Assembly: GCF_014638845.1 (NCBI RefSeq)
Contig: NZ_BMFP01000009.1
Span: forward strand, 89,060-153,059
Direction: 5' to 3'
DNA length: 64,000 nt
Source of the DNA: Pontibacter amylolyticus
GTDB taxonomy: Bacteria > Bacteroidota > Bacteroidia > Cytophagales > Hymenobacteraceae
Under the pieces are notes generated by a model. The model saw nothing but the letters and a program-made list of their open reading frames with translations, ran no database searches and was not told the origin of the DNA. A program made the translations under genes and the position numbers. This document shows, one piece after another, positions 51,199-59,855 of this stretch. Each line of letters starts with the position of its first letter. Positions within the stretch are counted from its first letter, which is position 1.

Positions 51199-52656
51199 CT
51201 ATAGATTGTCAAGCGGGCTCACGATTTTATCCAGCGCGTAGGTGGTCACATGCGTGTACACTTCTGTAGTTTTGCTGCTTCTGTGCCCGAGCAAGGTCTG
51301 GATGTACCTAAGATCCGTTCCCTGCTCCAGCAAATGCGTGGCGAAGGAGTGCCTGAGCGTGTGTGGGGTGGCGCTCGTCTTCACCCCGGCCTTTTTGCGG
51401 CAGGCCTGAAACACGTTGCGCAGGCTGTCTGCCGTGTACTGGCCGCCAAACTGGCCCTCAAACAGCCATTCTTTCGGTTTGTACTCCTTATAATAATGCC
51501 TTAGGCTTTCCAGCAGCTTCTGTGAGAGCACGGTGGTGCGGTCTTTTTTACCCTTGCCACCCCGAATCAGCACGAGATTGCGGTCAGACTTCACGTCGGT
51601 GAGCTTCAGGTTGATTACCTCGCCGATACGAAGCCCGCCCGCATATAGCAACTGAAGCATGCAGCGGTGCTTGAGGTTGTCGGTGGCCGACAGAATTTTC
51701 TTCACCTCCTCCTTGCTGAGCACAGTGGGCAGCCTGTCAGGTTTCTCCGGACGCTCTACATTGTTCAGCTGCACCTCGTGGCGGCCCAGCACGCGCTGGT
51801 AGTAGAACTTGACGGCGTTGATCGATTGGTTGATGAAAGAGCAGGAGTAGGCCCCGGCCTGCACCATCTGCCGGTGGTATTGGTTGATGTCCTCCTCGGT
51901 GAGAGCGTTCACCTGCTCCATCCCCCTGTCTCTGTGACTGTTGAGGAAACGAAGCAGCAGGCTGTGGTAGGTGCGGATCGTATTCATGGAGTAGTTGAGT
52001 AGGAAGAGCTTCTCGAGGTAGTCGATCGGGCAGGTGATATAGTTTGCGGCCTTCACGTAGGTCTGTTCCCAGAGCCTGCGCAGCAGCACCACGTCACGCA
52101 CCACCAGTTCCTGGCTCAGCCACAGCCAGCCCACGCCCTCCAGCTCCTCGGCAAGGGCCTGAATGTGCTGCCCACCCTCGGGTATGGCGAAGCACTTCTG
52201 CTCCTGCTGCCAGGCGGCCAGCCTGCTGTATTTGAGGGTCTCGTACACCTGCTGGCTGTGGCGGAAGGTAATGCCTATCACCGTTTTGTTTTCCTCCACA
52301 AGCATCGGCTGTAGCTTTACCACCGGCATGTCAGGCAGCTTTTGAAGCGGCTCTCCCTGATGCCGGCCAGCCAGTACCGGCACAAGTTTGCTTGGTTTCA
52401 GCCTTTTTGGCCGGTACAGGTATTGTGTACTCACTTTCGCGAGCCCCTGAAAGTGTGCAAAGGTCATTTCTAAGCTTTGTGGCCGGTGGTGCATCACAAA
52501 GCACTTGTAGGTATTGCTGTACTTGATCCAGGCAGCCTCCTTTAGCCGCTTGACGATAAAAGGGTTGGGCTTGTGCCAAAGGCGGATGTATTTAACACCT
52601 TCATGCTCCAGGCTGTTGAGATAAATAACTGGCTGATTAGACGGGAATTGCATCAT
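51199..52656 (-). CDS. Tyrosine recombinase with duplicated N-terminal extension (integron-integrase-like)
   Basis: A 485-residue site-specific recombinase. Residues 210-300 are the SAM-like core-binding domain; 305-485 the catalytic domain with Arg343 (AGGLRIGEV), Lys369, His432-x-x-Arg435 (ATPHTLRHSFATHLL), His458 and Tyr467 (TTEVYTHV), all present. RPEKPDRLPTVLSKEEV and the C-terminal SPLDNL recall IntI proteins, but the short extra helix that marks true IntI between the Lys strand and HxxR is missing. Residues 1-200 are extra and contain two related modules (about 15-80 and 118-182), each with a Trp/Phe-rich turn (AAWIKYSNTYKCFVM and AAWQQEQKCFAIP). It probably moves the cassettes to its left. 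Confidence 0.85.
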   Translation of the reverse strand: MMQFPSNQPVIYLNSLEHEGVKYIRLWHKPNPFIVKRLKEAAWIKYSNTYKCFVMHHRPQSLEMTFAHFQGLAKVSTQYLYRPKRLKPSKLVPVLAGRHQGEPLQKLPDMPVVKLQPMLVEENKTVIGITFRHSQQVYETLKYSRLAAWQQEQKCFAIPEGGQHIQALAEELEGVGWLWLSQELVVRDVVLLRRLWEQTYVKAANYITCPIDYLEKLFLLNYSMNTIRTYHSLLLRFLNSHRDRGMEQVNALTEEDINQYHRQMVQAGAYSCSFINQSINAVKFYYQRVLGRHEVQLNNVERPEKPDRLPTVLSKEEVKKILSATDNLKHRCMLQLLYAGGLRIGEVINLKLTDVKSDRNLVLIRGGKGKKDRTTVLSQKLLESLRHYYKEYKPKEWLFEGQFGGQYTADSLRNVFQACRKKAGVKTSATPHTLRHSFATHLLEQGTDLRYIQTLLGHRSSKTTEVYTHVTTYALDKIVSPLDNL

Positions 52657-52708
52657 GCTTAAGATTTACAATTGCAAATAAGCACCTAAATCCTGGACAG
52701 CCGTAAAA

Positions 52709-52762
52709 TACCCGGGTAAGTCCGGGTACATCCGGGTATACCCGGTTTAACCGGATGTACCC
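52709..52762. promoter_or_regulatory. Nested palindromes between the recombinase and the zinc-ribbon gene
   Basis: TACCCGGGTA (52709-52718) is a palindrome. GGGTACATCCGG (52724-52735) and its exact complement (52751-52762) form a 12-bp inverted repeat, and the 15-base loop holds another TACCCGG. The word CCGGGTA occurs four times in 54 bases. It lies between divergent genes, where an operator would be. Confidence 0.65.
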
Positions 52763-52779
52763 GAATAAAAGACAAAAAC

Positions 52780-53160
52780 ATGGTGGAGAGAACATGTGAA
52801 AACTGCAGTGAAAAGCTGACAGGCAGAACAGATAAGCGATACTGCAGCGATCAGTGCCGCTCAATAGCCAAAAACAGCCGAAAGACACAGAATTCGGGCG
52901 AGCGCCTGATGAAAGAGATCAACAACAAACTCCGCCACAACCGATTCGTGCTGCAGCGCTTCAGCCCCGAAGGAAAGACCACCATCAGGCGGGAGGTACT
53001 GCAAGTGGCCGGCTTCGACTTCCGTCACTTCACCCATCTATATCGCACCAGGCAGGGCAACACCTACCATTTCTGCTACGACTATGGCTACCTGCTGCTC
53101 GAGGACGAGAAGGTGCTGATCGTGAACTGGCAACCTTACATGGAGCAAAACAAGGTATAA
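52780..53160 (+). CDS. Zinc-ribbon protein of unknown function
   Basis: A 126-residue protein. The N-terminus has a four-Cys zinc ribbon (RTCENCSEKLTGRTDKRYCSDQC, CxxC-x11-CxxxC) like those of DUF2116-type proteins. The remaining part (FVLQRFSPEGKTTIRREVLQVAGFDFRHFTHLYRTRQGNTYHFCYDYGYLLL) looks like a compact beta-rich domain. Such proteins are frequent in Bacteroidota, with no known role; nucleic acid binding is a guess from the ribbon. It is divergent from the recombinase across the palindromic spacer and ends at a bidirectional terminator. Confidence 0.72.
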   Translation: MVERTCENCSEKLTGRTDKRYCSDQCRSIAKNSRKTQNSGERLMKEINNKLRHNRFVLQRFSPEGKTTIRREVLQVAGFDFRHFTHLYRTRQGNTYHFCYDYGYLLLEDEKVLIVNWQPYMEQNKV

Positions 53161-53186
53161 AACAACTCGCTCAGGTATAGCCAAAA

Positions 53187-53219
53187 AAAGCCCCGCCTGC
53201 ATGACCAGACGGGGCTTTT
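53187..53219. terminator. Bidirectional hairpin terminator
   Basis: AAAGCCCCG (53187-53195) pairs with CGGGGCTTT (53210-53218); A and T runs flank it, between two convergent genes. Confidence 0.85.
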
Positions 53220-53241
53220 TGAAATAGGCGAGGGACAGTGC

Positions 53242-55569
53242 TTAGTTCACAACCTCAGCCGCTTCTTTTTCTTTCTTTTTGGCTGCTTTTCTGGCGGCTT
53301 TCTCTGCTTTGCGCTGCTCTCTTTTAGAGAGTTGCGGTGCCTCTGCCGGCGTTTCAGCCTTGCGGCGGGCATCTACCTGCGGCAATCCTGACGTGTTGTC
53401 GTTTACCAGCGTCATTTCTTTCACCAGGTGGCCGGCTCCGGCAAACTTGTCTACAATGAAAAGCATGTAGCGCACATCCACTGAAATGTTGCGTACCTGG
53501 TCCGGGTTGTAGGTCAGGTCGCTCATGGTGCCTTCCCAGTTGCGGTCGAAATTCGTGCCGATCAACTGGCCATTGGCGTTGATCACCGGAGAGCCGGAGT
53601 TACCGCCCGTGGTGTGATTAGAGGCGATAAAGGCAACCGGCAGTTGACCGTTCACGCCATAAGGGCCGTAGTCTTTCTTGTCGTACAGTTCCTTCAGGCG
53701 GGCAGGTATAGCGTAGTCTTCGGCAACACCGGAGGCCGCTTTCTCCATGACACCTTCCAACGTTGTGTAGTGTATGTACTTCACGCCATCTACCGGCTGG
53801 TAAGGTTCCACTTTACCGTAAGCCACACGCAGGGTAGAGTTAGCATCCGGGTAGAACTTGCGGTCAGGCTGCATCTCACGCAGACCAGCCACATAAGTTC
53901 TGTAGAGCAGGTTCAGGTTGTCGTTCACCTTCGTGTAAGTCGGCAGCACGTTGGTGCTGTAGTAGTTGTTGATGCTGCTGGCCAGCTGGAAGCCGGGGTC
54001 ATTTTTCAATGGGTTAGCCTTGCCCGCTCTGATATCGGCAATGGCTTTGCGCACGCCGGCCTCAGACGTGAAGAGCGTCTTGCTGTATACCTCGTCAGCA
54101 TATTTACGGAAGTCTCCCTTATACTTCTGGCGCACCATCGCAAAGGCAGACGGATGCAGTTTCGGGTCCAGGTTCTCGTAGTACATGCTCAATAAAGCAG
54201 CGAATACCTTTTTGTCGGTCGGAGCGTTGTAGTTCTTAAAGTATCCCGACGCGCCTTTCTCCAGACGGTCGAGCTGTGCATTGATCTCCTGCTGTGGTGC
54301 CTTGGCCTCAATCAGTTCGTTCAACTTGATAAAGTCATTGGCATAGCGCACCAGTTCCACACCCCAGGCAGCTTCCATGATGTAGTCGCGGGCGATGGTA
54401 ACACCCTCCAGCTGCTTGTAGTTCTGAGCAAACTCATTGATCAGGTTGCCATACGTTTGCTTGCGGCCGGCATCGGCATTGGCCCAGGTAGTGAACAGCT
54501 TTTCTTGTTCCTGTTTGCGGGCGATGGTATTGGCTTTACGCAAACCACGGCTCTCACCGATCCACTTTTTCCAGGCATTGGCCACGCTGGCATGCTTGGC
54601 CGCATACTGAATGCGAACCGCGTCAGATGCTTTCATGTCCTCATCCAGCACAGCCAGCTTCGTATCGCGGATCTTGATTTTGTGCGGGTTAGAGGTTTCG
54701 TAGATCTCCTGAATGGCGTGCGAAGTCAGGTACTCGTTCGTACGGCCTGGGAAACCGAACACCATCGTGAAGTCATTTTCCTGCACTCCGCTCAGCGAAA
54801 TAGGCAGGTGGTGCTTCGGCTTGTAAGGCTTGTTGTTCGGAGAGTACTCCGCCGGGTTGTTGTTCTCGTCAGCATAAATGCGGAACATGGCGAAGTCGCC
54901 GGTATGGCGCGGCCACATCCAGTTGTCGGTGTCGCCACCAAACTTACCGATAGAGGAGGGGGGAGCACCCACCAGGCGGATGTCGCGGAAGGTCTCCGTT
55001 ACATACATGTAGTACTCGTTGCCATAGAAGAACGGGCGGATGGTGGCGTCGTAGTGCGTGCCGGTAATGGCCTGCTCGCGCACCTTGGCGATGTTTGCTT
55101 GCACCATTTTCTCGCGTTCAGCCTCTGTTACGTTGGCCGGTATACCTGCCAGAATCTGCTGCGTCACGTCCTCCATGCGTACGATAAAAGTGGCGAACAG
55201 GCCCGGGTTCGGAAGCTCCTGCTCGCGGTTCATGGCCCAGAAGCCTTCGGTCAGGTAGTCTTTCTCCACAGAGCTGTGGCTCTGGATCTGGCCGTAGCCG
55301 CAATGGTGGTTGGTCAGCAGAAGTCCTTCTGAAGAGATCATTTCGCCGGTACAAAAACCGCCAAACGAAACGATGGCGTCCTTCAGGCTGGACTGGTTGA
55401 TGCTGTAAATGTCTTCGGCAGAGAGCTTCATGCCCTTTTTCTGCATTTCTGCTTCGTTAAGCTGCTTGAGGAGCATAGGCAGCCACATGCCTTCATCAGG
55501 CTTGGCCGTGCTTATACCCAGACTCAGACAGGCTGCAGCAAAAAATGCTATTATGCGCTTACTGATCAT
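53242..55569 (-). CDS. S46-family dipeptidyl peptidase (DPP7/DPP11-like)
   Basis: A 775-residue periplasmic serine peptidase. Signal peptide MISKRIIAFFAAACLSLGISTA, then DEGMWLPMLL, the usual S46 start. The catalytic His is in LLTNHHCGYG, Asp in the mid-domain (GGDTDNWMWPRHTGDFAMFR) and Ser in GGNSGSPVINANGQLIG. The S1-pocket motif FDRNWEG has Arg where DPP7 has Gly, which suggests the acidic (Asp/Glu) specificity of DPP11; this reading is from memory of the family. It removes dipeptides from peptides taken into the periplasm. The tail is Lys/Glu-rich. The frame opens at 55653, but the signal starts at 55569. Confidence 0.9.
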   Translation of the reverse strand: MISKRIIAFFAAACLSLGISTAKPDEGMWLPMLLKQLNEAEMQKKGMKLSAEDIYSINQSSLKDAIVSFGGFCTGEMISSEGLLLTNHHCGYGQIQSHSSVEKDYLTEGFWAMNREQELPNPGLFATFIVRMEDVTQQILAGIPANVTEAEREKMVQANIAKVREQAITGTHYDATIRPFFYGNEYYMYVTETFRDIRLVGAPPSSIGKFGGDTDNWMWPRHTGDFAMFRIYADENNNPAEYSPNNKPYKPKHHLPISLSGVQENDFTMVFGFPGRTNEYLTSHAIQEIYETSNPHKIKIRDTKLAVLDEDMKASDAVRIQYAAKHASVANAWKKWIGESRGLRKANTIARKQEQEKLFTTWANADAGRKQTYGNLINEFAQNYKQLEGVTIARDYIMEAAWGVELVRYANDFIKLNELIEAKAPQQEINAQLDRLEKGASGYFKNYNAPTDKKVFAALLSMYYENLDPKLHPSAFAMVRQKYKGDFRKYADEVYSKTLFTSEAGVRKAIADIRAGKANPLKNDPGFQLASSINNYYSTNVLPTYTKVNDNLNLLYRTYVAGLREMQPDRKFYPDANSTLRVAYGKVEPYQPVDGVKYIHYTTLEGVMEKAASGVAEDYAIPARLKELYDKKDYGPYGVNGQLPVAFIASNHTTGGNSGSPVINANGQLIGTNFDRNWEGTMSDLTYNPDQVRNISVDVRYMLFIVDKFAGAGHLVKEMTLVNDNTSGLPQVDARRKAETPAEAPQLSKREQRKAEKAARKAAKKKEKEAAEVVN

Positions 55570-55652
55570 GGTTTTTATAAGAGTTGGTTTTGAGCTCCCA
55601 AGATACGGAAGAAATGTTACAAGGGAGAAAGGTATAAAAGGAGAAAGGTACA

Positions 55653-55741
55653 AAGTTAAAAAGTTAGAAAAGGAGATAGGGAAAGGTATACCTCCTCAAC
55701 TTTCTAACTTTCTAACCTTCTAACTTTTTAATTTTCTAACT
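55653..55741. repeat. Low-complexity inverted repeat of AACTTTCTAAC type
   Basis: A purine-rich left part contains GTTAAAAAGTTAGAA and a pyrimidine-rich right part repeats CTTTCTAA several times; the two pair over 14 bases. The same AACTTTCTAAC word occurs near 22255-22295. Confidence 0.65.
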
Positions 55742-56191
55742 CTAAAGCGTTCCCATCGTCGGCTCGAAATTCCGGTTGCTTTCCCAGGTTTTGAAGTTAC
55801 TGATCTCTTTCTGGAACGAGTCGATGAACCAGGCCATCAGACTGATATCGTCGAGGAAGCCGAGCACAGGTATAAAGTCGGGGATCACGTCGATAGGCGT
55901 CACCAGGTATAGCAGCACCGCCACGCCGGCAAGCAGCGACTTGTTGGATACCTCTCGGTAAGAGCCGTTGACGTAGGCTTTCACCAGTCGGATAAACGTC
56001 TGCATCACTTCCTTCACCTGGTCGAAACCGCTCTTGTTACTCTCCACATCCACCAACTTGCCATAAGCCGTGGTGAGCAGCATGCCCAGTTTCACTGGCT
56101 TGGACACCAGCACACCGGCCTTGCCCAGAAAACGCTTGAAAATAGTATGCTGTGATAGTTGTAGTCCTTTATTGATAAGATCCTGAATCAT
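55742..56191 (-). CDS. YkvA family protein (DUF1232)
   Basis: A 149-residue membrane-associated protein. The DUF1232 core is LLAGVAVLLYLVTPIDVIPDFIPVLGFLDDISLMAWFI (about 88-125), with the family-wide PIDxIPDFIPxxG motif and a hydrophobic span. The N-terminal part is amphipathic (LGKAGVLVSKPVKLGMLLTTAYGKL). Function is unknown; in animals the relatives include RNF170 and in bacteria many are small inner-membrane proteins. It is not obviously linked to its neighbours. Confidence 0.87.
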   Translation of the reverse strand: MIQDLINKGLQLSQHTIFKRFLGKAGVLVSKPVKLGMLLTTAYGKLVDVESNKSGFDQVKEVMQTFIRLVKAYVNGSYREVSNKSLLAGVAVLLYLVTPIDVIPDFIPVLGFLDDISLMAWFIDSFQKEISNFKTWESNRNFEPTMGTL

Positions 56192-56389
56192 GTTTTAGTT
56201 TTTTGTTTGGCCCTTATACGGTAACTTGTCGGTAAATGGTATAAACAGCTACTGTTGACAAAAAGACAGTGCTTGCAAGCTAAAAAATATTCTCGTGCAC
56301 TTGCTTTGCAGTCTTGTTTTTTCTCCTTTAAATTGGTGTACTTTTAGCATAAAATTATCCCATCCACTAACAGGTATGCCGCACCGTAT

Positions 56390-56971
56390 ATGAAAGCGTC
56401 CCTCATCATGCTGGTGTCGTTGCTGGTAGCTTCGGCCGCAGTAGTTTTCGGTTCCTTCCTGCTCCCTGACTCCTACGAGGTCAGACGCTCCATTTTGATC
56501 AACGCCAAGCCGGAGCAGGTGTTCACATACCTGAACAACCCTACCAAGTGGGAAGAGTGGAACGCCTGGAACAAAGAATACGACCCCACCATGATCCGCC
56601 TTTACGGCGGTCCGATCACAGGCAAAGGAGCTCATCAGGAATGGATCGGCGACCGGGTGGGGACGGTAAAAGTACACTTTACGGAAAGCACCCCACCGAA
56701 CGAACTTTACTATAAACAACTTACCAAAGGCGAGGAATTTGAGACCATCGGCATTTTCAGCCTCGAGCCACAGGAAGACGGAACACGCGTGGTGTGGCTT
56801 CAGAAAGCTCGGGTAGCAGACGACCTGTATAACAAGTATAAAGGTTTCTTCAGGAAACTTAAATCCGAAGCAGAAACCGAACAAAGCCTGCTTACGCTCA
56901 AAACACTGCTAGACCCAGCCGCTAAAGAAGACAGCGAAGCACAGATCGCCAACAGAAAAGGCCGCAGCTAG
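56390..56971 (+). CDS. SRPBCC (polyketide cyclase/START-like) protein with N-terminal anchor
   Basis: A 193-residue protein. A hydrophobic N-terminal helix (MKASLIMLVSLLVASAAVVFGSFLL) leads into a START-like fold: YEVRRSILINAKPEQVFTYLNNPTKWEEWNAWNKEYDP, then WIGDRVGTVKVHFTESTPPNELYYKQL and a long C-terminal helix (YNKYKGFFRKLKSEAETEQSLLTLKTLL). Such folds bind hydrophobic ligands in a cavity; which ligand is unknown. An anchor ahead of the domain suggests action at the periplasmic face of the inner membrane. Confidence 0.83.
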   Translation: MKASLIMLVSLLVASAAVVFGSFLLPDSYEVRRSILINAKPEQVFTYLNNPTKWEEWNAWNKEYDPTMIRLYGGPITGKGAHQEWIGDRVGTVKVHFTESTPPNELYYKQLTKGEEFETIGIFSLEPQEDGTRVVWLQKARVADDLYNKYKGFFRKLKSEAETEQSLLTLKTLLDPAAKEDSEAQIANRKGRS

Positions 56972-57014
56972 GTATAGCAGCGGCCTTTTGCCTTTTAGAC
57001 AGGTATAGGTATAG

Positions 57015-58430
57015 CTAGAGCAGTTCGTTGGCCAGGTTGGCCAACTCCGAGCGCTCCCCCTTCAGCAGCGTGATGTGCGCATAAAGCGGGTGGTTGCGGG
57101 CCCGATCGATCAGGTAGGAGAGGCCATTGCTCTGCGAGTCCAGGTAGGGCGTGTCGATCTGGTAAATGTCACCTGTAAACACGATCTTGGTATTTTCTCC
57201 CGCACGCGAGATAATGGTCTTGACCTCGTGAGGGGTCAGATTTTGCGCCTCGTCCACGATAAAGTAAATGTTCGAAAGGCTGCGTCCCCGGATATAAGCC
57301 AGCGGCGTGATCACGAGTTTCTCCAGCTCAACCAGCTCCTTGATCTTCTGGTACTCCTTACTGCTCTCGGCATACTGGTTCTGGATGTACTTCAGGTTAT
57401 CCCAAAGCGGCTCCATGTAAGGGTTTAGCTTCGATTTGATATCGCCGGGCAGGTAGCCGATGTCTTTGTTGCTGAGCGGCACAATAGGGCGTGCCAGATA
57501 GATCTGCTTGTAGTCGCGGCGCTGCTCCAGGGCACTAGCCAGCGCCAGTAGCGTCTTGCCTGTACCGGCCACACCCTGTATACTTACCAGTTTGATGCGC
57601 GGATTTAACAAGGCATGCATGGCAAAGGTCTGCTCAGCGTTGCGTGGCTTCACGCCATAAGCCGTCTGCTTATCCACCCGCTCAAACTGGTCCTCTACCG
57701 GGTTGTAATAGGAGAGGATGGAGTTCTTAAAGCTCTTGAGTACATAAAAGTGATTGTCGGGTGGTGTTTCCTTGATCACCTTGCCGCTTTCAGAGCTGCC
57801 TTTCTCGTAGAGCTCGTTGATGATGGACGGGTCAATTTCCTCGAGCGTGTCGCTGCCCGTGTACAAGCCCGCTACATCCTGTATCTTGCCGGTTTCATAG
57901 TCCTCTGAGATCAGGTTGAGTGCACGGGCTTTGAGGCGCAGGTTGATGTCTTTAGTCACCAGCACGACTTTGCTTTTCGGAAAATCCTGCTGCATTTGCA
58001 GGGCCGAGTTCAGGATGTGGTGGTCGTTTTTGTCCCCGAAAATTTTGGTGGCATCCACCTTGGAACTGCCGTTCAGCATCACCTTAAACTTGCCTTTGGT
58101 CTTGCCATTGAGCGGAATCCACTCCTGCAGCATGTGTTCTGAAGAAAGCTTATCAATGAAGCGGATGAACTCCCGGGCCTCAAAGTTCTTGATGTCGTTG
58201 CCTTTCTTGAAGTTGTCGAGCTCCTCCAACACCGTAATCGGGATGGCCACATCATGTTCCTGGAAGTTGCGCACTGCACTGTGGTCGTAGAGAATGACCG
58301 AGGTGTCGAGCACAAATATCTTTTTCCCTTTGGAGTCGGGTGATTTAACGTTTGCCGGATCTTTTACCTTTTCGGGAGTAGGGGAGATTTTTTCAGTTTT
58401 GTCTTGGGGTGACTTCGTCTGTTTGGGCAT
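57015..58430 (-). CDS. PhoH2-type PIN-PhoH ATPase
   Basis: A 471-residue cytoplasmic protein. The N-terminal 40 residues are a Lys/Pro-rich linker. A PIN nuclease domain follows (about 36-180: KIFVLDTSVILYDHSA, ITVLEELDNFKKG, KVVLVTKDINLRLKA) and then the PhoH ATPase (about 240-470) with Walker A IQGVAGTGKTLLAL, Walker B YFIVDEAQNLT and the sensor VFTGDIYQID. PhoH2 proteins are RNA helicases with attached RNase activity, seen in the VapBC-linked mycobacterial form. Its own promoter region overlaps the spacer to the MORN-like gene, divergently. Confidence 0.92.
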   Translation of the reverse strand: MPKQTKSPQDKTEKISPTPEKVKDPANVKSPDSKGKKIFVLDTSVILYDHSAVRNFQEHDVAIPITVLEELDNFKKGNDIKNFEAREFIRFIDKLSSEHMLQEWIPLNGKTKGKFKVMLNGSSKVDATKIFGDKNDHHILNSALQMQQDFPKSKVVLVTKDINLRLKARALNLISEDYETGKIQDVAGLYTGSDTLEEIDPSIINELYEKGSSESGKVIKETPPDNHFYVLKSFKNSILSYYNPVEDQFERVDKQTAYGVKPRNAEQTFAMHALLNPRIKLVSIQGVAGTGKTLLALASALEQRRDYKQIYLARPIVPLSNKDIGYLPGDIKSKLNPYMEPLWDNLKYIQNQYAESSKEYQKIKELVELEKLVITPLAYIRGRSLSNIYFIVDEAQNLTPHEVKTIISRAGENTKIVFTGDIYQIDTPYLDSQSNGLSYLIDRARNHPLYAHITLLKGERSELANLANELL

Positions 58431-58611
58431 AAGGGAAGGGCTAAAGTGGTAGACATAGCCTTTTTACGCAAATACATAGCGCATAGTCTATCTAAGAAAG
58501 AGGCGATTTCCTGCCCCGCACAGGCGCTGTTACCATCGTATAAAAATTCTGATTTTTAGTCATCTGATTCAGAACTCTTTACAGGTAAAACATGTATAAC
58601 TAAATAATTAG

Positions 58612-58639
58612 TTGTAAGTGAAAAAATATGCTATCTTTG
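58612..58639 (+). promoter_or_regulatory. Bacteroidota promoter (TTG-N17-TATCTTTG) for the MORN-like gene
   Basis: TTG at 58612-58614 and TATCTTTG at 58632-58639 with 17 bases between match the -33/-7 consensus of Bacteroidota housekeeping promoters. The start codon is at 58701, giving a leader of about 55 bases. Confidence 0.65.
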
Positions 58640-58700
58640 TTTAAGAATTCAGTACAAGTTCTGAATTTCTTTCCGCGGTATTAACAATCGGATCGGGCGT

Positions 58701-59171
58701 ATGAAAACTACCTCTACCTTCTTTTTGCTACTGCTTCTTGCGCTGCCTCTACTTGCGCAGGTGAAGCCGAAGCCTAAAAGCGGCATTTGGCCCTTCAAGA
58801 TCAATCGTTTCGACAAAGAGGGACGCCACCACGGACGCTGGAAGCTATACCTGTCAGACAACGCCACCTTGCTGCGCAATGGCAGGTTCAAGCACGGGCA
58901 GGAGCGGGGCAAGTGGCGCTATTACTACCCTGACGGCAGCCTCCGGAAAATTGAGTACCACAAGCCGAACTCCAAAGAATTTCTGATCAAGTTTTTTCAT
59001 GACAACGGCGAACTCGAAAAGCAAGGCATGGCCCGTGTGGTCGAGACCGAGCGCGTGATCCACTACTACTGGTTCGGCACCTGGCAGGTATACAACCGCG
59101 CCGGCCAGCTCACCCATACCGAGTATTATGAAAAGGGAAACGAGATCAAGCTGGAACTGAGCAGGAAATGA
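58701..59171 (+). CDS. Exported MORN/YwqK-like repeat protein
   Basis: A 156-residue protein with a signal peptide (MKTTSTFFLLLLLALPLLAQ). The mature chain has MORN-like repeats, each G-x-W-x-x-Y-x-x-D/N-G: HGRWKLYLSDNATLLRNGRF, RGKWRYYYPDGSLRKIEY, FHDNGELEKQG and FGTWQVYNRAGQLTHTEYY. These are the units found in YwqK-type proteins that Bacteroidota annotate as antitoxin of a toxin-antitoxin system without functional proof. Likely a periplasmic or surface beta-sheet protein. No partner gene is adjacent. Confidence 0.8.
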   Translation: MKTTSTFFLLLLLALPLLAQVKPKPKSGIWPFKINRFDKEGRHHGRWKLYLSDNATLLRNGRFKHGQERGKWRYYYPDGSLRKIEYHKPNSKEFLIKFFHDNGELEKQGMARVVETERVIHYYWFGTWQVYNRAGQLTHTEYYEKGNEIKLELSRK

Positions 59172-59855
59172 TGGGAGAAGGATGCTGTCTGAATCAGGAT
59201 TTACAGGATTAAAGGATTTTCAGGATTCTTATGCACAATTGTCATCTCCCTGCCCCCTTCGAAGGGGGACTTCTGCAATTGCCATTGTCAGGTATAAGCT
59301 TCGTTGTTTCAGTTGTTCTTTTGCAGTACCGGGACCAACCACCCCTGCCCCTCCTTGTCTAAGGAGGGGAGTCTGTTGCTGTCAATCCTTAGGTATAGGC
59401 GTTGTAGTTGTTTACCCCATCCCGGCCTTCCCCTAAAAACAGGGGAAGGAGTCTGAAGCTACCAATTAACAGGTATAGGCGTTGTAGTTACTTTCACAGA
59501 ACACTGGCAGGTATAGCAAGACTAACTTGCCCCGGAAGCCATGAAACAAACAGCATCAGCCAGGTGCACTTTTCGGCGCTCCACTGTTCGAGCGTTCAGC
59601 GAGTTTGGAGCGTCTTGATTTTTTTGCCTACTGGGGGAAGGGGCCCTCGATTTTTTCATCAAGGAAAAAAGTAGGGCCCGCCTGGCCAAGGCAAGCAATG
59701 AAACAATTAAGGTTGCTATACCTGAAAAGCTGTAGCCACAAAGTGAGGTAAGCGCTATAGTTAAAAAGGGCTAGAGGGCCCCCATAGCAGACACGAGCGA
59801 GGATGCTCGCGCCATGATTACAAGCCCCGTCGGGAGGAAAAACCCTCACTCTCCA
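59172..59855. other. 684-base gene-free stretch of repeats
   Basis: No supported ORF. It begins with GGATT repeats (59190-59228), continues with three hairpin units (listed separately), and ends with GC-rich segments such as GGGGCCCTCGATTTTTTCATC and GGATGCTCGCGCCATG that recall dispersed Bacteroidota intergenic repeats. The AGGTATA word occurs five times in it. Confidence 0.7.
59253..59489. repeat. Three-unit hairpin repeat with conserved AGGTATAGGCGTTGTAGTT
   Basis: Hairpins CCCCCTTC/GAAGGGGG (59253-59268), CCCCTCCTT/AAGGAGGGG (59348-59369) and CCTTCCCCT/AGGGGAAGG (59426-59449) are each followed by a T-C-T-G word. Units 2 and 3 then share a 19-base identical segment (59391-59409 and 59471-59489), exactly 80 bases apart; unit 1 has a diverged version (AGGTATAAGCTTCGTTGTTT). 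Confidence 0.85.

Larger units (their letters stand above)
44346..52656 (-). mobile_element. Integron-like gene cassette array with tyrosine recombinase
   Basis: Eight co-oriented short genes, nine attC-like palindromic sites (one split by an IS) and a tyrosine recombinase at the right end. Each site starts 4-13 bases after a stop codon. Bases next to GTT on the left of a gene and next to AAC on its right are reverse complements in seven of eight intervals (7, 7-8, 8 or 10 bases), with a different sequence for each gene. That is the expected trace of circular cassettes inserted by recombination at G/TT. The array is more AT-rich than the flanks. Calling it an integron depends on whether the recombinase is the one that acts on these sites. 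Confidence 0.8.

Noticed and set aside
51199..52656. Calling the recombinase a canonical IntI
   Set aside because: The IntI-specific insertion before HxxR is missing; only the general tyrosine recombinase call is secure.
59560..59850. Short frames in the repeat region taken as genes
   Set aside because: They cross hairpins and G-rich repeats, lack family motifs and have poor codon use.
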